Origin: a virus
IMG/VR virus record: IMGVR_UViG_3300014913_000036
Span: 1 to 36,610 of that record
Reading direction: 5' to 3' (one strand)
Length of the DNA stretch: 36,610 bases
The position numbers were made by a program, and so were the translations under genes. The notes under the pieces are model-generated. The model did not search any database. It was not told where the DNA came from and saw only the letters and a list, made by a program, of their open reading frames with translations. Below are positions 8,138-16,392 of this stretch, in pieces; position 1 is the first letter of the stretch; every line of letters begins with the position of its first letter.

Positions 8138-8888
8138 CTACCATCTCCTTTATTGAAACTTCTAATGTCTTTTGAGGTAACCAACCCCAACTCCTTGACC
8201 TAAAATTATCCGATACCCATTTTTTTGTGTCGTATGGTCTTAAAGAATTAACTATGTTGGTTTTTATTTTGTTTCCAGTTATATCCTCAACCATTTCTAG
8301 GACTTCTTGGTTTGAATAAGATGTTCCAGTGCCTAATTCAAAAACTCCTCCGACTTTATGGTTTGATAGGTTTAAAATCCCATTAACTAAGTCTTCTACA
8401 TCTATAAAATCGTGTCGTGGTTCGGGAACAAAGTTTACGGTTTCTCCACTATAACTCGCCCTAATTAAAGTTGGGATTAAGTGTTCTTTTTGTTCTCCTA
8501 CCCCTGTAATTGACATTGGTCTGATTATACAAATAGGTAGTTTGTGTTTCTCTCTAAAAGCTAGTAAAACTTCTTCTGTCGCCCTTTTAGTTCTTGAATA
8601 CATTGTTTGAGTGGGTAATTTAACCGATGAAGTGCTAAAAAAAACAAACGACTCGAAGTCTGATGACCTAGTTATAATACTTAGTGGGTCAAAAACATTA
8701 GCCCTGACGATTAATTCGTCATTATTATGGTGGTGCATATTCCCATAAGTGGAAAGGAAAAAAAATCTCTTGAATTTGTCTAGTTTAACCGTCTGAATAT
8801 CTTGGTGTCTTATTGGGGTGCAGTCTATTCGCCTACATAAGTGGCTACCTACAAAACCATTGCTTCCTGTAATGTAATTTTCTATCAC
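8109..8888 (-). CDS. NAD-dependent sugar epimerase/dehydratase (extended SDR)
   Basis: This 259-residue protein starts at GTG 8888. The start is fixed by the N-terminal nucleotide-binding motif TGSNGFVG (Gly8, Gly11, Gly14), which must sit near the N-terminus. The catalytic pair is Tyr97-x3-Lys101 (YSRTK) with upstream Ser87/Ser88, and RHDFIDVEDLV near residue 155 is typical of sugar epimerases. It is slightly short for the family (usually about 310). The likely substrate is a nucleotide sugar. It is the first gene of the cluster and follows the promoter at 8915-8923. Confidence 0.88.
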   Translation of the reverse strand: MIENYITGSNGFVGSHLCRRIDCTPIRHQDIQTVKLDKFKRFFFLSTYGNMHHHNNDELIVRANVFDPLSIITRSSDFESFVFFSTSSVKLPTQTMYSRTKRATEEVLLAFREKHKLPICIIRPMSITGVGEQKEHLIPTLIRASYSGETVNFVPEPRHDFIDVEDLVNGILNLSNHKVGGVFELGTGTSYSNQEVLEMVEDITGNKIKTNIVNSLRPYDTKKWVSDNFRSRSWGWLPQKTLEVSIKEMVDEYLREKNN

Positions 8889-8914
8889 CTAAGTTTCTAA
8901 AATGCTAATAAGCA

Positions 8915-8923
8915 ATTATATCA
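8915..8923 (-). promoter_or_regulatory. Extended -10 promoter TGATATAAT for the glycan operon
   Basis: The minus strand carries a perfect TATAAT preceded by TG at the extended -10 position. No good -35 hexamer is seen 16-18 bases upstream. A transcript would start near 8908, about 20 bases before the GTG of the epimerase gene. It lies just downstream of the 40-residue gene at 8926-9048. Confidence 0.6.
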
Positions 8924-8925
8924 CA

Positions 8926-9048
8926 TTATTTTTTCTTAACTTCTTTTTGTAAATTACTCAACATATCTATTAATTTATAAACTTCCATATAAGGTCGCCT
9001 AGCTAGATAATTGATAATAACGTTAACTTGTTCTTTTGTAATATTCAT
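8926..9048 (-). CDS. Small protein (40 aa), hypothetical
   Basis: A 40-residue frame starts at ATG 9048 behind AGGA at good spacing and ends TAA at 8926. It is helical and ends in a run of lysines: a typical MNITKEQV start and an LSNLQKEVKKK tail. It fills the gap between the tail-fibre gene and the glycan promoter, and its ribosome site lies in a tandem repeat (9046-9106). I recognise no family. Confidence 0.55.
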   Translation of the reverse strand: MNITKEQVNVIINYLARRPYMEVYKLIDMLSNLQKEVKKK

Positions 9049-9106
9049 ATTTTCCTAAATATGTGCTTTCATATTTCTAAATATGTGTTTTCATATTTTC
9101 CTAAAT
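9046..9106 (-). repeat. Tandem repeat carrying stop-RBS-start relay minigenes
   Basis: On the minus strand a 22-24 bp unit beginning ATTTAGGAAAATATG occurs three times in a row, the last one partial. Each unit holds a TAG stop, an AGGA-like site and an ATG. The first stop ends the tail-fibre gene. The first two units encode five-residue minigenes (MKTHI and MKAHI), and the third ATG is the start of the 40-residue gene. The ATGs are at 9094, 9072 and 9048. Confidence 0.75.
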
Positions 9107-11254
9107 TAGTAATTCTAGTTTATCAAGTTTATCAGATATTTGTTGAACAGCTACTGTAAGTATAGATACCATTGCACCGATATCTCTTTCTACTACAGTT
9201 TCCATAATAGGTTCATTATTCTCATCATATTTTTGTCGTTCTACAGTTACTGTTTCTGTGACTGGCTTTTTGTTTTCATCGAGAATAGTCTCACCTTTCT
9301 CGTCTTTAACTTCTTGTTCTATCTCTACTAATTCTGTTACACCTTGTCGTAGTTCTTTTTGTGCGAACACTGGCAATGAGCTATGGTCTATTTCTTTCTT
9401 CCCATCTTTGCTTTTTATAGCTTTAATTTCTGCTAATGCATCCCCTTCATAGTATGGCGTTCTATCTGTAAATGAAGCAGCAGAACAGTTATTGGTAACA
9501 TACAAATTATTATCTGACACGGCGTTTGCCCCTCCGATATTACAACCCCCGTTTACTTCAAGCTGGGATGCGGGACCCGCTGTCCCGATACCAACGTTGC
9601 CGTTTCCTAGAATACGTAAACGTTCGTTATCTTGCGTTCCAAATATAAGTGGACTATTACCGCCAGTTGTAAATACCAATCCTGAGACGCTGGTCTCTGA
9701 ACGAAATCTTGCATAGCCTCCCATCGGAATGCTATCCCAAGTCGATGTGAATCCTTTTCCAAACATTTGAATTGCATATCCTTGTAATCCACCAGCTCCA
9801 TCATCTGCACGAATGTAAAAATCACTCCAGGCATTATTTCCTGTATTTGGGTTTGAAATTCTAATTCTTGTTGGACCGTTAGAAGAACGATATAAATCTA
9901 GTAAGTAAGTAGGAGATACACCGATGCCGACGTTACTCATAGTCGATATATCTCCATTCGTGCTGTCAAATGTCCAACCGTCTTCTCCACTAACTCCCAT
10001 AAATCCCCCATCGGGAACATAGACATTTGCAAAAGTCGGACTTGCAGTAGTCTGTACATCTTGGTTTATATAAGTATGGTCTGTACCATTTGAAGTGGTG
10101 TGTGTATAAGCATCATCCCAGTTATCTAGTTTCCCTGTTGGCATTAAGCCGTTTTGAGTATTTGTAGCATCTCTGGTAGCTTCTGTGTGTTCATCTTCTG
10201 TTAAATGATAATACTCGTCGGTTGTTCCACCTTGTAGTCCAGCTAATACATTGTGTTCTGAAGCTACTGATGGAATAAACACAACATTAAAAGCTGACTT
10301 TATTTCTGTAAGACTAGTAGCATCTTTTTCGATAATAATTCTTCCTATCAAACCACCAATATTTGAAAGTAAATCTGGAATATCAGATGGCGGTTGTGTA
10401 TTCTCAGCATCACTTAATAAATAATCACCCCTACCGTATAAAACGAATACGTGTCCGCCAGCATCTTGGTAGACCCAATGAACACCGTAATAAGACCTCC
10501 AACCCAACGGATTAGATAAGGTTGCTAATGTCCCCGAACCATCGTCCCAATGAGTGTTGTCAATTTGTGTTTGCCCTGTAACATAGGTATAATCTCCCGA
10601 ACCATCTCTATAGATTGAAGTAAAAGTATCTGAAACCGAACTATCAAAAGCTGGAATGGATAATTTAGTTAAACCTGCATAAATATAGCCCGAAGTAATA
10701 GAGATTTTTCTGTCAGATTTCTCTCCGAGTATAAGACCGTTTACTCTTTGAAACTTACCATTTATCTCAATATCCTTCCATAGAGTTTTAGCTGGATAGT
10801 TAGCTATAAGCTGACCAGCTGTAATTATGTGGATATCCGTCCCGTTTCTGTAGGCTAATCCTAATAAGATATCGGTATTCTTATCAGAGGGAAGTGTGGT
10901 AGAAGATATGACATCTGGACTCCCAGAATTGTATCTAACATAAATATAGTTAACACTGTTATCCACAAGAGAAACACTTGAATCATTTGACCAATCAATA
11001 GAAAGGATTTGAGCAGTGTCATCATTAGTAGCCCTAATCAAACCCGTTCCATTAGAAACTGCAACTGTTCCATCTCCATTATCTGTCAAACCCCCCCCGC
11101 TTATCTTTCCTACCGATTGAGTCGTATTTATCCATTCTTCTAAAGTCGTATAGGTTGGTGAACCTAACTTTTTAATTGAAATATCACTCACATCCATATT
11201 GTGTGAGTGCATTAAAACATTTCCCTTTACAATATTGTCGATTACGATTCCCAT
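9101..11254 (-). CDS. Tail fibre / receptor-binding protein with S74-type C-terminal domain
   Basis: This 717-residue protein has an N-terminal attachment region, a beta-rich shaft and several NVGIG-type segments (NVGIGVSPTYLLDL, NVGIGTAGPASQLEV) typical of phage fibres and adhesins. The C-terminal region (about 590-717) resembles intramolecular-chaperone ends of fibres: ASFTDRTPYYEGDALAEI, then IDHSSLP, then a terminal coiled coil (ISDKLDKLEL). The usual S74 Ser-Asp pair is not clearly present, so self-cleavage is uncertain. Its start shares one base with the stop of the preceding gene. It probably binds the host surface, and the neighbouring sugar cluster could modify it or the host receptor. 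Confidence 0.85.
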   Translation of the reverse strand: MGIVIDNIVKGNVLMHSHNMDVSDISIKKLGSPTYTTLEEWINTTQSVGKISGGGLTDNGDGTVAVSNGTGLIRATNDDTAQILSIDWSNDSSVSLVDNSVNYIYVRYNSGSPDVISSTTLPSDKNTDILLGLAYRNGTDIHIITAGQLIANYPAKTLWKDIEINGKFQRVNGLILGEKSDRKISITSGYIYAGLTKLSIPAFDSSVSDTFTSIYRDGSGDYTYVTGQTQIDNTHWDDGSGTLATLSNPLGWRSYYGVHWVYQDAGGHVFVLYGRGDYLLSDAENTQPPSDIPDLLSNIGGLIGRIIIEKDATSLTEIKSAFNVVFIPSVASEHNVLAGLQGGTTDEYYHLTEDEHTEATRDATNTQNGLMPTGKLDNWDDAYTHTTSNGTDHTYINQDVQTTASPTFANVYVPDGGFMGVSGEDGWTFDSTNGDISTMSNVGIGVSPTYLLDLYRSSNGPTRIRISNPNTGNNAWSDFYIRADDGAGGLQGYAIQMFGKGFTSTWDSIPMGGYARFRSETSVSGLVFTTGGNSPLIFGTQDNERLRILGNGNVGIGTAGPASQLEVNGGCNIGGANAVSDNNLYVTNNCSAASFTDRTPYYEGDALAEIKAIKSKDGKKEIDHSSLPVFAQKELRQGVTELVEIEQEVKDEKGETILDENKKPVTETVTVERQKYDENNEPIMETVVERDIGAMVSILTVAVQQISDKLDKLELLI

Positions 11255-11586
11255 TACGAATAAGATAAACTTGTAAGGTCGGTAGCCACATTATCAAACT
11301 CAGAATCACCATCAGCCCAAGTAATTGTAGTGTCGCTTCCACTTACGCTAATCTTCTTACATTGCCATTTAGCTGTAGCCTGTGCTGTTCCAGGTGGGGC
11401 GATTCCAATATAAGTATCATCACCCGAAACTGTAATTTTAGTTGCCACTGCATCTGAGGTGAGTCTTTGCATATCGTTACCGTCATACCCAACCATCTCT
11501 ACTACTGGTAAATTAAATTCTGTGTCAAAACCTAAATTCCACACCTCTTGAACCGATTTTGCTGTTTTTATATCTTTACTTACCAT
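11254..11586 (-). CDS. Small virion protein (fibre- or head-associated), hypothetical
   Basis: This 110-residue protein is beta-rich with DDTYIGIAPPGTAQATAKWQ (about 56-75) and a WADGDSEFDNV end. I recall this pattern from many short phage structural proteins placed near fibre or baseplate genes (YIG..PG....W.I......I.WADG), but its exact role is not established. It overlaps the upstream gene by 11 bases and touches the tail-fibre start, so it probably joins the fibre or the head-tail region. Confidence 0.6.
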   Translation of the reverse strand: MVSKDIKTAKSVQEVWNLGFDTEFNLPVVEMVGYDGNDMQRLTSDAVATKITVSGDDTYIGIAPPGTAQATAKWQCKKISVSGSDTTITWADGDSEFDNVATDLTSLSYS

Positions 11587-11986
11587 ATCTTGCTAAATTA
11601 AACTTTATTTTATCGCAATTTCTCAAGAATTTAACATATTCTGAAACGACCTCAATTTTAACTATTGGTCTTTCGTTTTTGTCTATGTTGGTTATCTTTT
11701 CCATTTTTTTTAATGCTTCTTTTATGGCTTCGACATTATTTGGTAGTTCTCCTTTTTCAATTCTATCGTTAAAAAATTCTTGTATAAGTGATATTTCTTT
11801 TGAAAAACCTCCATTTGGGTCATTCCAGGTATCACCTAGTTTATAATATTCGGCTACAAAAGGTCTGCCATTTTCAGATTCGTAATCCTTATAAGGAACA
11901 ATTGTCTTATCTGTGCTAACGGTAGTCTTATCTTTTGCTTCGGTCTTTATATCTACAGTTGGTTCTGTTGGGGTTCTAAATGGCAT
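11576..11986 (-). CDS. Hypothetical protein (136 aa) in the head-to-fibre block
   Basis: This 136-residue protein has a Thr/Lys/Asp-rich N-terminus (1-35) followed by a mixed charged, mostly helical body. I see no cysteines, signal peptide or membrane segment, and I do not recognise the family. Overlaps of 11 bases on each side place it in one operon between the coat and fibre genes, which suggests a minor virion or assembly role. Confidence 0.55.
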   Translation of the reverse strand: MPFRTPTEPTVDIKTEAKDKTTVSTDKTIVPYKDYESENGRPFVAEYYKLGDTWNDPNGGFSKEISLIQEFFNDRIEKGELPNNVEAIKEALKKMEKITNIDKNERPIVKIEVVSEYVKFLRNCDKIKFNLARYGK

Positions 11987-12203
11987 TTCTTCTCCTCAAC
12001 ATATCTTCTCTAATGTCTTTGGTATTTTGAGTCCTACCTTTTCTTGTTTCTCTTAGTAAAGCCTCTCTAGCACTTTTAGTCCAACTGTCTTCGTTTCTTA
12101 TCTTTCTGCCAGTTTCCTCAATTACTTTTTTCATAACTGGGTCGCGAGTGTTTTTATACTCCCTGCGGAGTTGTTGTAAATCTGCTTGTCTTGTTTTATC
12201 CAT
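11976..12203 (-). CDS. Small basic helical protein, hypothetical
   Basis: This 75-residue protein is very rich in Arg, Lys and Glu and almost wholly helical, ending RREDMLRRR-like. It is the first gene after the coat-protein hairpin (12250-12279). The AT-rich leader carries a 17-bp tandem repeat (12213-12246). I recognise no family. Small highly charged proteins just after the coat gene can be head-completion or nucleic-acid-binding proteins, which is inference from position. Confidence 0.5.
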   Translation of the reverse strand: MDKTRQADLQQLRREYKNTRDPVMKKVIEETGRKIRNEDSWTKSAREALLRETRKGRTQNTKDIREDMLRRRNAI

Positions 12204-12212
12204 AATTTTATT

Positions 12213-12246
12213 AATTTTATTTTAACAAAAATTTTATTTTAACAAA
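12213..12246. repeat. Exact 17-bp tandem repeat in the leader after the coat gene
   Basis: AATTTTATTTTAACAAA occurs twice head to tail with no gap between the coat-gene hairpin and the ATG at 12203. It is almost pure A/T and may be an UP-like element, a leader spacer or simple slippage. No convincing -10/-35 pair could be placed in it. Confidence 0.8.
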
Positions 12247-12249
12247 TGC

Positions 12250-12279
12250 GGGGATACAGTTAAGGGCGTCTGTATCCCC
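12250..12279 (-). terminator. Strong hairpin downstream of the coat gene
   Basis: A perfect 10-bp stem (GGGGATACAG with CTGTATCCCC) and a 10-nt loop begin nine bases after the coat-protein stop. The following minus-strand sequence is AT-rich but lacks a clean U-run. It may be a partial terminator, or a 3' stabiliser that raises coat-protein mRNA relative to the downstream genes. Confidence 0.7.
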
Positions 12280-12287
12280 TATCTCGA

Positions 12288-13241
12288 CTAAACGCTAGTG
12301 AAACGACAACTTAATGCCCAATTACTGTTAAGTAATTTAGTTGCATAAGAACCCGCCCACGAAATTTTAGTGATTCTACCAACAGGTGAGTTTGAATCCA
12401 CCACGTTAGGAAGAATATAAAGTTTCGGAACGTCTTGTGCTAAGTCGTAAGTTCCAAATGCGTCAGAGCCGTGAACATAAGTATAGAACCTTGTAACACC
12501 CGAAGATGCTGTTGATGCCGCTTCTGTTCCAGACGATAAGTCTTTATTCAAAAGCCATCGAACCTGGTATAACTCACCCATCTCTCCTTTGTAAAGTTTC
12601 TTTACATCAGAATAGACTTTGGAATTAATCCAAGTTGTATCTCCCAGCAATCTGTGTTTGCTATAAGGGTCTGTCTTCCCCATAAAAGTCCCGTCTTTAT
12701 AAGCACGAGCCTTATTTAGTTCAAGCTGTCTCACCATCAAACGGATATTACAAGCATCCAAAACATCGCCTGCGGCGATGCTGGCTACATCGTGTCCATT
12801 TGGGTAATAGGCTGTCCCATTTTCAAGCTCATTCCTAACCAAACGGTTAAGAGTTTCGCCCATATTTTGACCGACTAATTCGACTTTCTCCTTAGCACCT
12901 GAATCAATAGAAACCAAAGTCTCCATCTTTCCAGAGTTTACGGTTAAACCATAGGCTGAAAGAGTCATCGAAACGGTGCAAGCTGTGACGGCACAGGTTA
13001 CAGGGTTAGAAGCCTCTCCCAATGGGGTAGTAATAATACTTAGTGGTTCGTAACGCGTAAAGTTTACGGTGTGTCCTGAATTAACAGGGTGAGTTCTTTT
13101 TTGAGAACCCTCTTTCAATATCAAGTCATACTCCGCCCTAGCTAAGAAAACTTTTTCGTAGTAGGTCATTATCTCTGCAGATAACGATGAAGTAGTATTG
13201 ACATTGGTTGCACCGGATATTCCGCTACCGACTACTGCCAT
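12288..13241 (-). CDS. Major capsid protein, N4-gp56 family
   Basis: This 317-residue protein carries the hallmarks of the N4-gp56 capsid family: a Thr/Ser-rich start leading into SLSAEIMTYYEKVFLARAEYDL, then GHTVNFTRYEPLSIITTPLGE (about 58-78), then QNMGETLNRLVRNEL near residue 130, which fit the HK97-fold arm, E-loop and spine helix. Its start has AGGAG eight bases upstream. It directly follows the scaffold gene and is followed by a strong hairpin. It would form the head shell. Confidence 0.92.
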   Translation of the reverse strand: MAVVGSGISGATNVNTTSSLSAEIMTYYEKVFLARAEYDLILKEGSQKRTHPVNSGHTVNFTRYEPLSIITTPLGEASNPVTCAVTACTVSMTLSAYGLTVNSGKMETLVSIDSGAKEKVELVGQNMGETLNRLVRNELENGTAYYPNGHDVASIAAGDVLDACNIRLMVRQLELNKARAYKDGTFMGKTDPYSKHRLLGDTTWINSKVYSDVKKLYKGEMGELYQVRWLLNKDLSSGTEAASTASSGVTRFYTYVHGSDAFGTYDLAQDVPKLYILPNVVDSNSPVGRITKISWAGSYATKLLNSNWALSCRFTSV

Positions 13242-13278
13242 ATTTTTTACTCCTATTTAATTTTACGCCAAGTTAAGG

Positions 13279-14022
13279 TTAAGTCTGAACAATCCCCAGT
13301 TCCCTTTCTAGTTCTTGTATAGACTTTTCCTCTGCTGATTTCGTTGGCTTTCTAACTGAGGTTGGTTTTACAGCGGTTTGCGAAGCCTGTTTGGCTAATT
13401 CCTCGCCTACCTTTCCAACTTCTTTGGCTACCGACCTTTTATAAGGTTTCATCAGTTTATCAACAAAGCCTTTGACATCTGCGGAGTAGGGGTTGGCTCG
13501 AACCTTTGCCTCTACTGCTTCAGTAACCGATTGAGATAAGTCTTTATCAAAAAGGTCATTATCAGGGTCGAGTTCGGGATATTTCTGAACAACCGCTTGA
13601 GTGTCAGACTGTATTTTCAAAGACGCACTTTGCTGTTTAAGTCGCAAATTAACAATCGCATCAGCTCTTCTGGCAACATCGTTACCATATTGCTCTGGGG
13701 TTATTTCTGCCCCCGGTTGGATTGGAGGTGTGTATTGTGGCACATCAGGCGAACCGCCTGTTAGTTCCTCAACCCTTTCAGATAGCGATTTGATTTGCTC
13801 CTCAGCTTGGCGTGCCTTTTCTTCAGCCTGCTTCGCACGAGCATTCAATTCTCTAACTCGATTAGAAAAGCCCTTTTTAGACTTCTCACCTGTTTCAGCT
13901 TCAGGTTTAACCTCCTCCGTCGATTCGGTTTCCTTGACTTCCTCAGTAGCTTCAGATACTGGCGTGGTATCAGCGTTTGCTTCCTCGTTTTCGTTTAACG
14001 CCATCTTTTGACTTTCGTCCAT
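13279..14022 (-). CDS. Capsid scaffolding protein
   Basis: This 247-residue acidic protein has an N-terminus rich in Glu and Thr (1-50), a coiled coil (about 58-92, KQAEEKARQAEEQIKSLSERV), a Pro-rich hinge (TPPIQPG) and a basic helical tail with Lys-rich repeats (about 185-247). This composition and its place immediately upstream of the coat gene are typical of scaffolds, which guide procapsid assembly and then leave or are degraded. There is no protease domain, so maturation would need exit of the scaffold or a host protease. No strong ribosome site is seen at the first ATG; Met7 is a possible alternative start. Confidence 0.85.
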   Translation of the reverse strand: MDESQKMALNENEEANADTTPVSEATEEVKETESTEEVKPEAETGEKSKKGFSNRVRELNARAKQAEEKARQAEEQIKSLSERVEELTGGSPDVPQYTPPIQPGAEITPEQYGNDVARRADAIVNLRLKQQSASLKIQSDTQAVVQKYPELDPDNDLFDKDLSQSVTEAVEAKVRANPYSADVKGFVDKLMKPYKRSVAKEVGKVGEELAKQASQTAVKPTSVRKPTKSAEEKSIQELERELGIVQT

Positions 14023-14108
14023 AGTTTTAATAACTTTTAACCATACCCGTAAGGTGATATGAGATTACCCAAGCAAAGAGCTTGATTGTAGGCACATAAT
14101 GCACACAA

Positions 14109-14306
14109 TTAAACCCTCTTCTTTAAGATTGGCTTACCCTCCTTAGTTTCACCAACCATAACCTTATCAGGTCCGATAAATATTGCGTGCTGGAGGTCGC
14201 AACTTTTACAAACGAGGTAAAAACCTTGTTGCCTCCAGTTATGGCGACCTTTGGGAACGAATTTAAAAACTTCCTCATAGGTTTCATTTACCTCCTCCGC
14301 TTTCAC
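14109..14306 (-). CDS. Small CxxC phage protein, hypothetical
   Basis: This 65-residue protein starts at GTG 14306 behind AAGGAAG and overlaps the preceding gene by 23 bases. It has one Cys-x2-Cys knuckle (CKSC, about residues 33-36) in a YLVCKSCDLQHAIFIGPDKV segment, and it ends in PILKKRV. I recall similar short proteins in head operons of other phages, but no function is known to me. The single knuckle could bind zinc if the protein dimerises. Confidence 0.6.
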   Translation of the reverse strand: MKAEEVNETYEEVFKFVPKGRHNWRQQGFYLVCKSCDLQHAIFIGPDKVMVGETKEGKPILKKRV

Positions 14307-14601
14307 ACGCTTCCTTTGCGTCGTTGACTTTGTTTAAGAGCTTTCTAACAATGTCTTTGACTAAACTGATAACTATGGTGTTTCGTCCTATTTCTTCAAA
14401 TGTAGCCCCGCTAGTAATGGCTGTGTCGTTGATTTTATCTAGGTCGGATATCATTTTTTCTATTATTTTAACTAAATACTGCCAACCGTGTGATTTGGAC
14501 ATTGTATATAACGAGGTTTCCTCATCGGTTGGTCCTTCAGACTTTTTTGTTTTAGTTAGTGCTGGTATGTTAAAAAACTTTGGTTTTATAGCTTCAGACA
14601 T
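14284..14601 (-). CDS. Hypothetical head-operon protein (105 aa)
   Basis: The start is ATG 14601, chosen because a perfect AGGAGG lies six bases upstream inside the end of the portal gene; a longer frame from 14673 lies wholly within the portal. The protein is helical in its second half (residues 40-100) with a polar N-terminus. It overlaps the portal by eight bases and the CxxC gene by 23. I recognise no family. Position between portal and scaffold suggests head assembly. Confidence 0.65.
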   Translation of the reverse strand: MSEAIKPKFFNIPALTKTKKSEGPTDEETSLYTMSKSHGWQYLVKIIEKMISDLDKINDTAITSGATFEEIGRNTIVISLVKDIVRKLLNKVNDAKEACESGGGK

Positions 14602-16336
14602 TTTGACCTCCTGTTGGCACACCTTGACTTTGCATTTGTTGCACCGCTTGAATAAATTGTTGAGTTCCCTCATCTAAAATCCTATTAGTCATATCTTCTG
14701 GTTTTTCTTCTTCAATTATCTTATCCCAGTCTTGTAGACCTGAGTTAACTATTGACCTTTTAAGCAATTCTCCTACAGATACTTTAATATTCCCTAATTG
14801 GGCATAACCTGTTTGTATAACTTGCTGTTTCATTTCGGGGTCTTGAAGTATCATACTTAATAATCCGTTTACATTTTCTTGCTGGGATTTTTGGTCAACT
14901 AAATAAGTCGAACCACTTACAATTTCATAATCATATAAAATATTGCCTATCTTTCCTTTTGAGATAGTTAACTTGCCTGTCTTTTCGTCATATATATCTT
15001 GGATATCTTCATACTGTGAGGCTAATTCTTCTATTTCATCTTTAAACATCCTAATTGCCACTCCGCCCGAGTTCTTTTTAGACATTAAATTGACCATTTT
15101 ATTCACAACCTTATTAATAAATTGCTCCATATAATACCTATCAGCATTATCTCTTGTATTTTCTCTTGCACCCTGCATTTTCAAGGCTTCTGGAGTTTTA
15201 CCAAACCCTGCTTCGGTCTGTTTGGTAACCGCAGTATCTGTAGTTCCAAACATATTAAGTAATGAGGCATTGGCTATTTGGAATGTATTATTGAAGGTGG
15301 ATATACCTAAAGGACTTAGATTGACTGGTTGGACTGCATTGTTTATTTGATTTCTAACCAACCATTTTGCCCCTGCTTTCATTTTAATTGAACTCATAGA
15401 GGCTATGTTGTCTTTGTTGATTAGAACTGGAGGATAAATGCTTGTTTTAACTCCGTCTAGATATAAGTTCCAAACAGAATTAACCACGTGTTGCATCGTT
15501 CCACCTCTTTCGGCATCGCCCATACCCATAAAGTCGTCCATTAAAGGAATAGAATATTTTTGAACTACTGGCAATTCTCCGTTATCGTGGGGATTCTTTA
15601 TTTCCCTAAAGTTTAAATCGGCGTCAACACAATAATCTGTCCATTTGTCTTTTTCATACATTGTTAAGACTTCGTAATAACCATCTGATTTGGTTCCCTC
15701 TGCTTGGGGATATTTGTCGTTGGTTCTTTTAGTCTTCTCTCCAGCTGATTTTTGGGGGTTAGATTTTTTCTTTAATATGTCTACAATCTTCTTGATATTC
15801 TTAAACTCTTTGTCTTTTAACTTTTTCTCAAAGAATGAGATTGGTTGCCAACTTCTAACGATAATATAATCACTGTCTTCAATTGATACCGCCCCTACTT
15901 GAGGGAAGACATCTCGTATATTAAGTAACCATAAATCAGGACCAGCATAGCCATTCTTTTTTACTGTCCAATCCACTAAACCATAGTAACTGCCATATAA
16001 ACTAGAATAAATATCAACCATTCGTAACTTAGTTAAGAAGTTGAATTGAGAATTAGCGTTTTTAAGAATATATTTGTCTAGGACTAAATTCATTAACCTG
16101 GATGTTCCCTCATCGTTTCTGCTTATAGCTCTAACCTTTCCTGTAGGGTTTTGAGCCATAACACGATATGCCCTTTCAATCATCAAAGTCGAAAGTTTAG
16201 GGTCAAAGACGTGCGACCTGGCATCGTTGTGGTTTGATAAGGAATTATGAAATAGTTTTTCATATTCATCCCAGTCATCCCTCTTTTGTTTAAGGTATTC
16301 GTATGACGCTTGTTTTCTTTGTAATATTAGGCTCAT
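14594..16336 (-). CDS. Portal protein
   Basis: This 580-residue protein fits podovirus-type portals. It has a helical N-terminus, PTGKVRAISRNDEG (about 65-80), a beta-rich wing (WLLNIRDVFPQVGAVSIEDSDYIIVRSW), a long clip/stem with VDQKSQQENVNGLL, and a Gln-rich C-terminus (QAVQQMQSQG) like the barrel end. It forms the ring at the packaging vertex. I chose ATG 16336, because the earlier ATG 16372 would put the terminator hairpin inside the gene. ATG 16336 lies directly after the U-run, so translation requires a transcript that reads through the terminator. Its stop overlaps the next start. Confidence 0.82.
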   Translation of the reverse strand: MSLILQRKQASYEYLKQKRDDWDEYEKLFHNSLSNHNDARSHVFDPKLSTLMIERAYRVMAQNPTGKVRAISRNDEGTSRLMNLVLDKYILKNANSQFNFLTKLRMVDIYSSLYGSYYGLVDWTVKKNGYAGPDLWLLNIRDVFPQVGAVSIEDSDYIIVRSWQPISFFEKKLKDKEFKNIKKIVDILKKKSNPQKSAGEKTKRTNDKYPQAEGTKSDGYYEVLTMYEKDKWTDYCVDADLNFREIKNPHDNGELPVVQKYSIPLMDDFMGMGDAERGGTMQHVVNSVWNLYLDGVKTSIYPPVLINKDNIASMSSIKMKAGAKWLVRNQINNAVQPVNLSPLGISTFNNTFQIANASLLNMFGTTDTAVTKQTEAGFGKTPEALKMQGARENTRDNADRYYMEQFINKVVNKMVNLMSKKNSGGVAIRMFKDEIEELASQYEDIQDIYDEKTGKLTISKGKIGNILYDYEIVSGSTYLVDQKSQQENVNGLLSMILQDPEMKQQVIQTGYAQLGNIKVSVGELLKRSIVNSGLQDWDKIIEEEKPEDMTNRILDEGTQQFIQAVQQMQSQGVPTGGQNV

Positions 16337-16360
16337 AAAAAAAGCCCCCATCAGGGAGCT
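16337..16360 (-). terminator. Intrinsic terminator abutting the portal start codon
   Basis: On the minus strand AGCTCCC-TGAT-GGGGGCT is followed by seven T and then immediately the ATG of the portal gene. It is nearly identical to the terminator at 3764-3793. Both are preceded by CAC, by a further hairpin (here with one bulge, around 16362-16379) and by AGCAAT. It could end the terminase operon or act as a regulated leader terminator for the head operon. Confidence 0.8.
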
Positions 16361-16392
16361 GTGCGCACGCATTGTGCCATTGCTAATAATTT

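Noticed and set aside
13601-14011. Plus-strand frame of 136 codons opposite the scaffold gene
   Set aside because: It is antisense to a well-supported scaffold gene; Ser/Leu-rich composition is typical of a shadow.
14602-14673. Longer N-terminus for the gene after the portal
   Set aside because: The extra residues lie wholly in the portal gene, and the perfect AGGAGG points to ATG 14601.
16336-16372. Earlier portal start at ATG 16372
   Set aside because: It would place the terminator hairpin inside the coding region and has no ribosome site; the residues it adds are encoded by the hairpin itself.
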